Part shown: one piece after another, positions 26,540 through 34,120 of the stretch
Layout of the letters: every line of letters starts with the position of its first letter
Numbering within the stretch: the stretch's first letter is position 1
Origin: Planctomycetaceae bacterium
GTDB taxonomy: Bacteria; Planctomycetota; Planctomycetia; Pirellulales; Lacipirellulaceae
Assembly (NCBI GenBank): GCA_002702655.1
Contig: PABB01000032.1
Span: 1 to 64,000, forward strand
Length of the DNA: 64,000 nucleotides
Direction of reading: 5' to 3'
Translations under genes and position numbers: made by a program
The notes under the pieces: model-generated
The model's input: the letters and a program-made list of their open reading frames with translations, nothing else
Databases searched by the model: none
Told to the model about the DNA's origin: nothing

Positions 26540-26866
26540 GTGCTCAGTACGCCGTCGATCTTTGAAGTTCTCAACTTCCTTCGAGTGCGACCGACGCTTT
26601 ACTTAGCAGATGCGACGATCAGCAACTTATGGTCGTTCGTTCTGGGATTTGCGATGGCGCAGCGCTACAACGACTCATCTTCTTCCTTGGCGAACACGGC
26701 CACAAGCGAACTTCGCCCGTATCACGATTGGGTCGCGGCCAAGTTGGGCTTCCGAGAGAGCACCGCTGGATGGCGGAATATGATTCTCGAACGAGCGGGT
26801 GACAATGAGACGGAGGCGTTTCAACTCTTCTTTCGTTTGCTTGACGAATACCAAGCGTGTCATTGA
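26540..26866 (+). CDS. small hypothetical protein (RPxLYL motif)
   Basis: A 108-residue protein starting at GTG 26540 with a clear Shine-Dalgarno AAAGGAG about 9 nt upstream, which argues that it is expressed. The N-terminus VLNFLRVRPTLYLADATISNLWSFVLGF resembles a class of small bacterial proteins with an R-P-x-x-Y-L stretch, and the C-terminus (AFQLFFRLLDEYQ) is helical. I cannot name a function. No signal peptide is present. Confidence 0.65.
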   Translation: MLSTPSIFEVLNFLRVRPTLYLADATISNLWSFVLGFAMAQRYNDSSSSLANTATSELRPYHDWVAAKLGFRESTAGWRNMILERAGDNETEAFQLFFRLLDEYQACH

Positions 26867-26948
26867 CGCAAGAAGCGATCTGTTATCCGTAAGCTGGCGC
26901 CAACCCTGATAGTGCACCGACCGAGCTGAGCGCATCAGCAAGGTTAAG

Positions 26949-26979
26949 ACCTCGCCGGCGAGCTGGTAAGCTCGCGGCT
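26949..26979. repeat. REP-like palindrome upstream of GH31 gene
   Basis: GCGAGCT/AGCTCGC with a 4-nt loop, preceded by CTCGCCG and followed by GGCT. Related palindromes occur at 29416-29445 and 29489-29516, on the other side of the GH31 gene. Confidence 0.55.
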
Positions 26980-27038
26980 CCCATTGTTGCTGTGCTTGTC
27001 AGTCCACACAGGACCGAGACTGAATCGAGGCCGGACGG

Positions 27039-29381
27039 ATGAAATCGCTGCATCGCGCCCTGCACTTGGTCGCACTCGCCTGGCTTGCGGCAATTTCGCC
27101 GCCTGCCCCGGCGAGCGACATCTCCACACCCGCCGGCCCTGGGCGGCTGAATGTCTACCAGGTCACCGAAACCTGCCTCCGTATCACGCTCAAGCCGCGT
27201 GACTTCGAGCCACGGTTCCCCGAGAATCCGGCGCTCGACGAGCGCGAGTACCCGGCGCCGGCGATCTCGATCAGTGAAATCGACGAACCCGTCACGCAAC
27301 TCGTCGGCGGTTTGACGGTCAGTATCTCGCCAACGCCGCTGACGGTGCGGGTGACCAATCGCGCAGGCCGGGAGATTCAGCGGTTGACGTTCGACAACGA
27401 CGGCGGCTTGTCGTTCTCGCTCGACGACTGCCCCGTGCTGGGGCTGGGCGAAGGCGGGCCGCTGCCTCCCCGCGGCGTCGACTGGCGCAAACTGCCCGTG
27501 GAGTTCGATCGTCGCGGCCGCGTGCACCACATGCGGCCCCGCTGGCAGGCCGACGCCTACGGGTCGCGCAACCCGGTCGCCTTGCTCGTCGGGACGCGGG
27601 GCTGGGGGCTGTACATCGCGGCGCCATGGGGCGAGCTCGACCTGACGGGCGATGACGTGGGACGCTTTCAGCCCCGCGCCGCCGCGGCCGAAGGGCTCGC
27701 TCCGCAAACGCAAACGAACCAACACGAAAACCTTGGCAAAGGCACGCCCCCGCCGGCCGCCGACGTGCCCGGCTTGCTGGACGTGTTCGTCTTCGACGCG
27801 ACGACGCCCGCGGATTTGATGAAAGACGTGGCGGTCATTTCCGGCCCGGCCGTGCTGCCGCCCCGTTGGGCGCTGGGCTACATGCAGTCGCATCGCACGC
27901 TCATCGACGACGCGCAGCTGGTCGACATCGTGTCGAAGTTTCGCGAGAAGCAGATTCCGCTCGACGCGGTGATTTACCTGGGGACCGGTTTTACGCCCCG
28001 CGGCTGGAACCGCCCGCAGCCGTCGTTCGAGTTCAACCCGGACGTGTTCAAGCGGCCGCCCGCCGAGGTGATCGCCGATCTGCACGAGCTCAACGTAAAG
28101 GTCGCGCTGCACATGGTCCCCTGGGATCGCGACCAGCTGCCGACGCTGCGCGGCACGATCCCGCCGCAGTCGGACGAATCGCCCGGCCCGGGCCACATTG
28201 CCGAGTACTGGCAGCAGCACGCCGCGCTTGTGGCGGCAGGCGTCGACGCGTGGTGGCCGGACGAGGGCGACTGGTTCGACCTGCACGAACGCTTGAAGCG
28301 GCACCAGCTGTACTACCAGGGACCGCTGTCGACGCGCCCCGGCGTGCGTCCCTGGAGCCTGCACCGCAACGGGCACCTGGGCGTCGCCCGCTGGGGCGGC
28401 TGGGTGTGGTCGGGCGACACGAATTCCAGCTGGAAGTCGCTGGAAGCGCAGATTGCCGTGGGGATCAACCACTCGCTCAGCCTGTCGCCGTTTTGGGGCT
28501 CGGACATTGGCGGCTTTTACCCCAGCCGGGAGCTAACGGGCGAGCTCTACGCGCGGTGGTTTCAGTTCGGCGCCTTCACGCCGTCGTTTCGCGCGCACGG
28601 CCGCACGTGGTGGACACGGCTCCCGTGGGGCTGGGGCCTGGGCGAATTGGGCCCGCTCGAAAGCGACACGCCGCCCAGCGAGCAGCAGCTGAACAACCCC
28701 GCGATCGAGCCGATCGTCCGGCGGTACGCCGAGCTGCGGTACCAACTGCTCTCGTACAACTACACGCTCGCCTGGAAGGCGCGCGAAACGGGTCTGCCGC
28801 TGATGCGGGCGATGTGGCTGCACTACCCCGACGACGGCGCCGCGGTCGCCGCCGGCGATCAGTACCTGTGGGGCCGCGACCTGCTGATCGCCCCGGTCTA
28901 CCAGCCGGGCGCCACGGAGCGAAAGCTCTACCTGCCCGAAGGCGTGTGGTACGACTGGTGGACGGGCGAGAAGATCGAAGGCGGACGAACCGTCGTGCGG
29001 GCCGTCGATCTGGCGACAATGCCGATCTACGTCCGCGCCGGCGCGATCTTGCCGATTGACCCGATTCGCCAATACACGTCGCAGCCCGTCGACAAGCCGC
29101 TTACGGTCCGCATCTACCGCGGCGCCGACGGAAAGTATGAGTTGTATGACGACGACGGCGCGAGTTTGGACTATCTCCGCACCGGCGGCGACGTGACGCG
29201 GATGACTTGGAACGACGAGCAAGGGACGCTCGCCATCCGCCGACGCCCGACGAGCGGAACGGCGAAGCAGGCCGCAACTCGATGGCGATGCGAAATCCTA
29301 CCCGACGGCATCACCCGGGATGTTGAATTCACCGACGGTTGTGAAGTCCAGTTTGGCCCCATGGAGTCTGGGCCGCACTGA
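27039..29381 (+). CDS. glycoside hydrolase family 31 (alpha-glucosidase/alpha-xylosidase type)
   Basis: A 780-residue exported glycosidase. Residues 1-27 form a signal peptide (LVALAWLAAISPPAPA-S). A beta-sandwich precedes the TIM barrel (about 270-590). The retaining nucleophile is Asp408 in AWWPDEGDW, in the position of the GH31 W-x-D-x-x-E motif, and the acid/base is Asp460 in WSGDTNSSW. Substrate-binding signatures include PFWGSDIGGFY and FTPSFRAHGR. C-terminal beta-domains end near residue 780 (VRIYRGADGKYELYDDDG). It should release terminal alpha-linked sugars from oligo- or polysaccharides in the periplasm; exact specificity cannot be called. The neighbouring lyase suggests a role in polysaccharide use. 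Confidence 0.9.
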   Translation: MKSLHRALHLVALAWLAAISPPAPASDISTPAGPGRLNVYQVTETCLRITLKPRDFEPRFPENPALDEREYPAPAISISEIDEPVTQLVGGLTVSISPTPLTVRVTNRAGREIQRLTFDNDGGLSFSLDDCPVLGLGEGGPLPPRGVDWRKLPVEFDRRGRVHHMRPRWQADAYGSRNPVALLVGTRGWGLYIAAPWGELDLTGDDVGRFQPRAAAAEGLAPQTQTNQHENLGKGTPPPAADVPGLLDVFVFDATTPADLMKDVAVISGPAVLPPRWALGYMQSHRTLIDDAQLVDIVSKFREKQIPLDAVIYLGTGFTPRGWNRPQPSFEFNPDVFKRPPAEVIADLHELNVKVALHMVPWDRDQLPTLRGTIPPQSDESPGPGHIAEYWQQHAALVAAGVDAWWPDEGDWFDLHERLKRHQLYYQGPLSTRPGVRPWSLHRNGHLGVARWGGWVWSGDTNSSWKSLEAQIAVGINHSLSLSPFWGSDIGGFYPSRELTGELYARWFQFGAFTPSFRAHGRTWWTRLPWGWGLGELGPLESDTPPSEQQLNNPAIEPIVRRYAELRYQLLSYNYTLAWKARETGLPLMRAMWLHYPDDGAAVAAGDQYLWGRDLLIAPVYQPGATERKLYLPEGVWYDWWTGEKIEGGRTVVRAVDLATMPIYVRAGAILPIDPIRQYTSQPVDKPLTVRIYRGADGKYELYDDDGASLDYLRTGGDVTRMTWNDEQGTLAIRRRPTSGTAKQAATRWRCEILPDGITRDVEFTDGCEVQFGPMESGPH

Positions 29382-29415
29382 CGCGGTGCGCAGCGACGGC
29401 AACGAGGCAACTGCC

Positions 29416-29516
29416 CTAGCCGCGAGGTGGCCACCTCGCCGGCGAGTTTGCGAGACGAGTCTGCCATTGGCAAAGCCCCGCCGCGCGCTGCCAGCGAGCT
29501 AGCCAGCTCGCGGCTA
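29416..29516. repeat. two REP-like palindromes downstream of GH31 gene
   Basis: CGAGGTGGCCACCTCG (a perfect 16-bp palindrome, 29423-29438) and GCGAGCT-AGCC-AGCTCGC (29494-29511) lie 56 bp apart. Both are bordered by TAGCCG/GCGGCTA words. They occupy the gap between the convergent GH31 and lyase genes and may help terminate transcription from both sides. Confidence 0.55.
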
Positions 29517-29566
29517 CTATTTCGTGTTGCGGCGGCTATGGTCTCGTCGCAGACCGTGCCCGCCTC

Positions 29567-30790
29567 TTACCGCAACGTGAACACCAGCGTCCCGTACCCC
29601 AGTTGGTCGTAGCCGCCGCTGTTGGGGCCATAGTCGCCGCCGCCGCCTTCGGGGCGCAGCTGCTTGGCAAGTTCTGCGACGTGCGGCGCCGGCAGGCCCT
29701 GCCGCACCACGTAGTGGTTGTACATGAGCTCCCAGATCGGCCGGACGTTGCCGCGGCCGTGGCTGGAAATCGTCGCCTGCGTCACGTCGCTGTTGGCGTA
29801 CGGGGCGTACGGCACGTCGTGGCCCAGGTTGTACCGGGCGACGTACTCGGCGCCCTTGAGCAGGCGGTTGTCGTCGTAGCCAAACAGGTCGTCTCCCTGG
29901 TTCCACGCCATCTGGCAGAAGGCGCCGGCCAGGCCGATGCACAGCGTCGCGTGGCCCTGGTCGCGGCCGCTTTCCTGCAGTTGTCCCAGGCCGCCGTCGT
30001 GGATCTTCCACACCAGGTGCTCGATCGAGCCGTTGCCCGCCCCGTGGCGGAAGTACTCGACCGCCTCGTCGTAAATGTCCCGGCGGTCGGCCAACACGCC
30101 CACCGCCAGCATCGACGCCATGTTGGCCAGATCCCAGTTCGCCCAGTAGTGGTCGATGTGGGCGTCGTTGTGCCGCACGAGAAAATCGTGGTTCATGGGG
30201 TAGAACACCTCCAGCATCATCGTGCGGAAGCGGTCGAACTCCGCCGCAGGCCAGCCGGGATAGCTGCGCAAGATTTCTGCGGCGTTGGCCAACTGATAGC
30301 CATAGATGCCCGAGGCGAGATAGCGGTCCGACGATCCCTTGATCGCCGTGAGCGTGGACGCCCAGGCGTTGAGCACCGCGATCGCGTGATCCGCGTAGGC
30401 ATCATCGCCGGAAACTTGCCACCGCACCGCCAACGCGTAAGCGGCCGCCGCGTCGTTGTACAGCGACGGATAGTTTTGAGAGTGTTTGCCGTCGGCGCCC
30501 CGGTAGACGATCTTCTTGGGATGCGGCTGCCAATCGAGGGCGGCATGCCGATTGGCGAGCAGTCGCTCCCAACCGGCCAGCCAGGGCTGCTCGCCGGCTG
30601 CCACCTTGGTGCGCATCCGCTGGAAATCCGCTTGCGTGTGCAGCAACCCGGGGTGAGTCAGCGGCGGCGCGGCGGGGCGAGCATGCGCCCAGGCCGCTCT
30701 GGCGTTGACGCCGATGATCAGCAGCACCGCCGCGGCGACGGTTGCGGCGGTCATCGCTTCGGACAGACGCCGTAAGACGCACTCTTTCAT
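29567..30790 (-). CDS. alginate lyase family (PF05426-like) polysaccharide lyase
   Basis: A 407-residue exported protein with signal peptide MTAATVAAAVLLIIGVNARAAWA after a short N-region. The mature part fits the alpha/alpha-barrel alginate-lyase superfamily: HPGLLHTQADFQRMRTKV at the start, YANDA-like SLYNDAAAAYALAVRW, HNDAHIDHYWANWDLANMASMLAVGV and QESGRDQGHATLCIGL, the last two carrying the Asn/His/Arg residues typical of the active cleft. Substrate could be alginate or another uronic-acid polymer, which I cannot tell. It converges with the GH31 gene. Confidence 0.82.
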   Translation of the reverse strand: MKECVLRRLSEAMTAATVAAAVLLIIGVNARAAWAHARPAAPPLTHPGLLHTQADFQRMRTKVAAGEQPWLAGWERLLANRHAALDWQPHPKKIVYRGADGKHSQNYPSLYNDAAAAYALAVRWQVSGDDAYADHAIAVLNAWASTLTAIKGSSDRYLASGIYGYQLANAAEILRSYPGWPAAEFDRFRTMMLEVFYPMNHDFLVRHNDAHIDHYWANWDLANMASMLAVGVLADRRDIYDEAVEYFRHGAGNGSIEHLVWKIHDGGLGQLQESGRDQGHATLCIGLAGAFCQMAWNQGDDLFGYDDNRLLKGAEYVARYNLGHDVPYAPYANSDVTQATISSHGRGNVRPIWELMYNHYVVRQGLPAPHVAELAKQLRPEGGGGDYGPNSGGYDQLGYGTLVFTLR

Positions 30791-31802
30791 CTCGACAGAC
30801 CTCTGGGAAGGAGACGCCCGGTTAGGTTCCGTGGGAGTCGAACGGCGAGGAGCGCCCCGGATTGCGCGCGTTGCCGTGCAGTAGACGCAGACGCCGCCCG
30901 TCTGCCAACCCGGTGCGTGCCAGACGGTGACCGAACCGCGATGGAGTCACAGCGGCGGAAGCCGCTGTCGGGCGTTGTCGAGAAGCGGAACGCTGCGGCG
31001 GAAACGCTCGACAAGCATGGGTTTTTCTGCGGGGCGCCGGCAAGTTTGTCGTAGAAATTGGGCCACCGGATTGCTTACAAAGAAATGAGGGAACCTTTGC
31101 GAAGCGAGCCGGGGAAGTGCGCCGTAAACGCCGCACCAGCCGCCGCCGCACCGGCGACTTTTGCACGCCGGCCGCGAGTTTTGCGAGCAAAACTCTGGGC
31201 GGCGCATCGCGGCGCTGGGGCGCAAAGTCAACTCGCCCCGGCGGTTAGCGGTCGCGGCGGACCGTCGCATGGCGGACTTTTGCTCGCGGAATTGAACGTT
31301 TTGCTCGCGTGCAAAACGAAGTGTTTACCCCCCCGGCGGGGCTGAATCGGGGCGCTGTTATTTTTCGCTGGCGGCCAAGCACGTTCAACGCGCGGCGCAG
31401 AGTCGCTCGCCATGCCGGGATGATTGCGTCGGAGATTCCCCCGCTGCCGGGGCGTGCAAGCAGCGACGGCAGAAGCATCTTGCAATCTTTGCCCGAATTG
31501 CCGCAGGGGGCCGTCCCAACGATTGCGAGCGCCGGCCGAAGCGACAAAACTAAATCGCACAAAGTACAGCCGGGGGGCCGAGTTTGTGCTTCCGACGATG
31601 CGACCGTGGTGGCGTCGCACTTTTCGCCTCGTGCACTGCCTTTTCGTCGTTTTCACATTTCATCGCTGTGATCGAGTCGGTCGCATCGACAGCCATGCGC
31701 GGCTGCTGCGGCCTGGAGTTTGAACCGCTGTCGAGTCGGTCAATTGCGCTGCGGCCCCCGCCGAACAACACCTTGTACCACGCACGCCAGGAGAGGCCCC
31801 CG
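30791..31802. other. 1-kb gene-free region with repeated TTTTGC palindromes
   Basis: No frame here has convincing composition. GAGTTTTGC/GCAAAACTC with a 2-nt gap (31176-31195) and CGTTTTGC/GCAAAACG with a 6-nt gap (31297-31318) are accompanied by two more TTTTGC words (near 31157 and 31278). The region lies between divergent genes and could hold regulator sites or a small RNA. Confidence 0.45.
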
Positions 31803-32816
31803 ATGTCCACAAGCAACGTGAAGTTTATCCGCACGTCCGTCCTTGCAGCCGCGGCGGCGCTGATCGCCCTGGCGGGACCACAGGCGGCTAGTGCGGCCAC
31901 GAGTTCGTTGGAGCCCATCGGCGACGCGGGCGTTCGCGAGCACACTCCCGACCAGAACAACGGCGGGGGCAACGACATGGAGACCCGCTCGCGTCCCAAC
32001 GCCGACAGCGGCCGACAGAACTTGGCGTTTGTGCGGTTCGACCTCACCGGCGTGTCCAATGTGACCGATGCCGAGTTCTCGTTCGCCTACCGACGCGGAC
32101 ACTCCAACATTTCCGGGTTGTTGGCCTATGGCCTGAATGACGTGGCCGGCAACACGCCGCAGACGTGGGCCGAGTCGAGCATCACCTACAACACGACCGG
32201 CGCCGAGATCCCCGGCGACGGCGACCCCACCACGCAAGATCTGGGCAGCACCGGCAACACCGGCGCCGAGAACCTGTGGGCGCTGGGCGAGACCTCGGGC
32301 TGCTCGGGCTGCGCCGCCGGCCAGTACGTCACGCTGGGCGGCCTGAGCGACGGGACCGATAACACCGAGTTGATCGCGTTCCTCAACAGCCGCGCCGGCG
32401 GGTTCGCCACCATTATTCTCGCCGACACGGCCGGTGGCGAACATGAGGGCATTTGGATGACCAGCGATCGCGACGACACGGCCCAGTGGCCGCAGCTTTA
32501 CATCGAAGCCGACGCCATTGCCGACGTCAGCAGCGCCGACTTCGACAGCAGCGGCCTGGTCGTCGGCGCTGATTTCCTGCGTCTTCAACAGAATCTGGGC
32601 CTCGCCGAGGATTTCCTCGTCCGCAAGGACGGCGACGCCAACGGCGACAACGTGGTCGACAGCCTGGATATGGAGGCATGGCAAGCGCAGTACGGCACGG
32701 CTGGCGGGGTGACCTCGTCGGTTCCGGCCGGATTCGCCGTTCCCGAACCAACTGCCGCGATTCTGTCAATCGCGGGGTTGATTGGCCTGGGCATTGCAGC
32801 CCGGCGGCGCGGGTAG
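31803..32816 (+). CDS. PEP-CTERM protein with DNRLRE-type and dockerin-like regions
   Basis: The ATG at 31803 (337 residues) has AGGAG upstream and opens a signal peptide (IRTSVLAAAAALIALAGPQAASA). The main part resembles DNRLRE/CBM-like beta-sandwich proteins: NLAFVRFDLTGVSNVTDAEFSF, TWAESSITYNTTGA, IWMTSDRDDTAQWPQLYIEA. Next come dockerin-like loops (ADFDSSGLVVGADFLRLQ and GDANGDNVVDSLDMEAWQ) and a PEP-CTERM signal (VPEPTA, hydrophobic stretch, ARRRG). It is a likely surface-displayed or matrix protein sorted by an exosortase encoded elsewhere. A Cys pair (SGCSGCAAG) is unusual for this class. Confidence 0.85.
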   Translation: MSTSNVKFIRTSVLAAAAALIALAGPQAASAATSSLEPIGDAGVREHTPDQNNGGGNDMETRSRPNADSGRQNLAFVRFDLTGVSNVTDAEFSFAYRRGHSNISGLLAYGLNDVAGNTPQTWAESSITYNTTGAEIPGDGDPTTQDLGSTGNTGAENLWALGETSGCSGCAAGQYVTLGGLSDGTDNTELIAFLNSRAGGFATIILADTAGGEHEGIWMTSDRDDTAQWPQLYIEADAIADVSSADFDSSGLVVGADFLRLQQNLGLAEDFLVRKDGDANGDNVVDSLDMEAWQAQYGTAGGVTSSVPAGFAVPEPTAAILSIAGLIGLGIAARRRG

Positions 32817-33010
32817 TCTGTCTTTACCCGACGTTCCGTCGCGCTGGTGATGCGCGGCCGTCAGCGACTCGAGTGAAGCCGCGGCCAACCTTTGGGGGCA
32901 AAGGTTGGTCGCGGCCAACTCGTTTCTAGGCAGTCAGGGTGTCTGAGAATGCGGCACTTTGCCGCTGGCAGTGTGCGTCGTGCGCTGCGTGGGGCCGGGG
33001 TTGATGACGA

Positions 33011-33898
33011 TCAACTGCCCCGATACGTGCTGTAGCCAAACGGCGACAGCAGCAGCGGCACGTGGTAGTGCTCGTCGGGGTGGTCCACTTCAAACTCGAT
33101 CGCCACCTGGGGGTAGAAATGGTCGACGCCCTGGTTGGCGAAATACTCGCCGGTGGCGAAGGTGATGCGGTAGCGGCCCACGGCCAACGAGTCGGCTGGC
33201 AGCAGGTCGGCGATGCGGCCGTCGTGGTTGGTAACGCCCCGGGCGAGTTCCTGCCATTGGGCGCCTGCAAACGCATCGGCCACCTCCAGCACGACGGCGA
33301 CGTCGGCGGCTGGCTTGCCGAGGTGGGTGTTCAGCACGTGCGTGGTGATGGAGCTCATCGGCTGGGCTTTCTCGACAGCGTCGGCGGCGGGCGACTCGGC
33401 CAGGTTGCGTAGCCGCAATTGGGTGATTTTCAGTTGCTCGTCGGCGGCGTTGCGCAGTTCCACGTCGCGCGGGTTGTCGAGACGCTCCTGCAGAATCAGG
33501 AGCATCTCGTGGGCACTCTTGCCGGTGGCGAACACGATGAAGATGAAGCCGTGCCGTTCGGCGTAGTCACGGTTCAGCGCAGCCAGGTCGGCTAGCGTTT
33601 GCTCGCTGGCCGCGTCGACGCCCGCTTGCTCGCCGGCGGCCGTGGTTTTGGTCGCGGCGTATTTCTCGCGGAGCGAGTCGACGTCGCCGATCATCGGGTG
33701 CGCGGCGAACGCCTCCAACCAGTCGGCTTCGCCCAGGCGACGCCAGCACTTGCCGGCGATGGCTTCCAGCGATTCGTCGTCGACGAACGGCCGCCAGCCC
33801 AGCATGGCGTCGACCCACGCGGTGGCAGCGCAGCAATTGGTCAACGCCGCGCGGGCGTCGGCGTCAGTCAGCGAATTGAGATACTCGGCAGTGGACAT
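33011..33898 (-). CDS. fused OHCU decarboxylase / 5-hydroxyisourate hydrolase (allantoin synthase)
   Basis: A 295-residue bifunctional enzyme converting 5-hydroxyisourate, via OHCU, to S-allantoin. Residues 1-165 are the decarboxylase: LNSLTDADARAALTNCC, the catalytic His in AAHPMIGDVDSL, and RHGFIFIVFATGKSAHEML. Residues about 180-295 are the transthyretin-like hydrolase, starting MSSITTHVLNTHLGKPA and ending with the hallmark C-terminus YSTYRGS. The order, decarboxylase then hydrolase, is the same as in plant allantoin synthase. I chose the ATG at 33898. The gene is downstream of the xanthine dehydrogenase genes on the same strand, so the arm performs xanthine to urate and then HIU to allantoin, with uricase coming from the divergent arm. 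Confidence 0.93.
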   Translation of the reverse strand: MSTAEYLNSLTDADARAALTNCCAATAWVDAMLGWRPFVDDESLEAIAGKCWRRLGEADWLEAFAAHPMIGDVDSLREKYAATKTTAAGEQAGVDAASEQTLADLAALNRDYAERHGFIFIVFATGKSAHEMLLILQERLDNPRDVELRNAADEQLKITQLRLRNLAESPAADAVEKAQPMSSITTHVLNTHLGKPAADVAVVLEVADAFAGAQWQELARGVTNHDGRIADLLPADSLAVGRYRITFATGEYFANQGVDHFYPQVAIEFEVDHPDEHYHVPLLLSPFGYSTYRGS

Positions 33899-34120
33899 GA
33901 TGCGTGCGAGTGTCGCCGACTTGCCGCGCAAATACAACCACCTGACACGCGTCACGCTGCGCCGACATTCCCCTAATAGCCGGGCCGCTCCGCGGGCCGG
34001 AGTTGAGCTGCAACCAGTTACACCGCCGACGCCTCGTCAGGCGCCCGCACTCCGGCCCGCGTAGCGGCCCGGCTATTGGCCGTGAGTTGATGGCGGCGCG
34101 GCCTGTGGACGAGGCGCGCT

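Noticed and set aside
26883-28472. 529-codon minus-strand frame opposite the GH31 gene
   Set aside because: The GH31 frame has signal peptide and catalytic motifs; the antisense frame has none.
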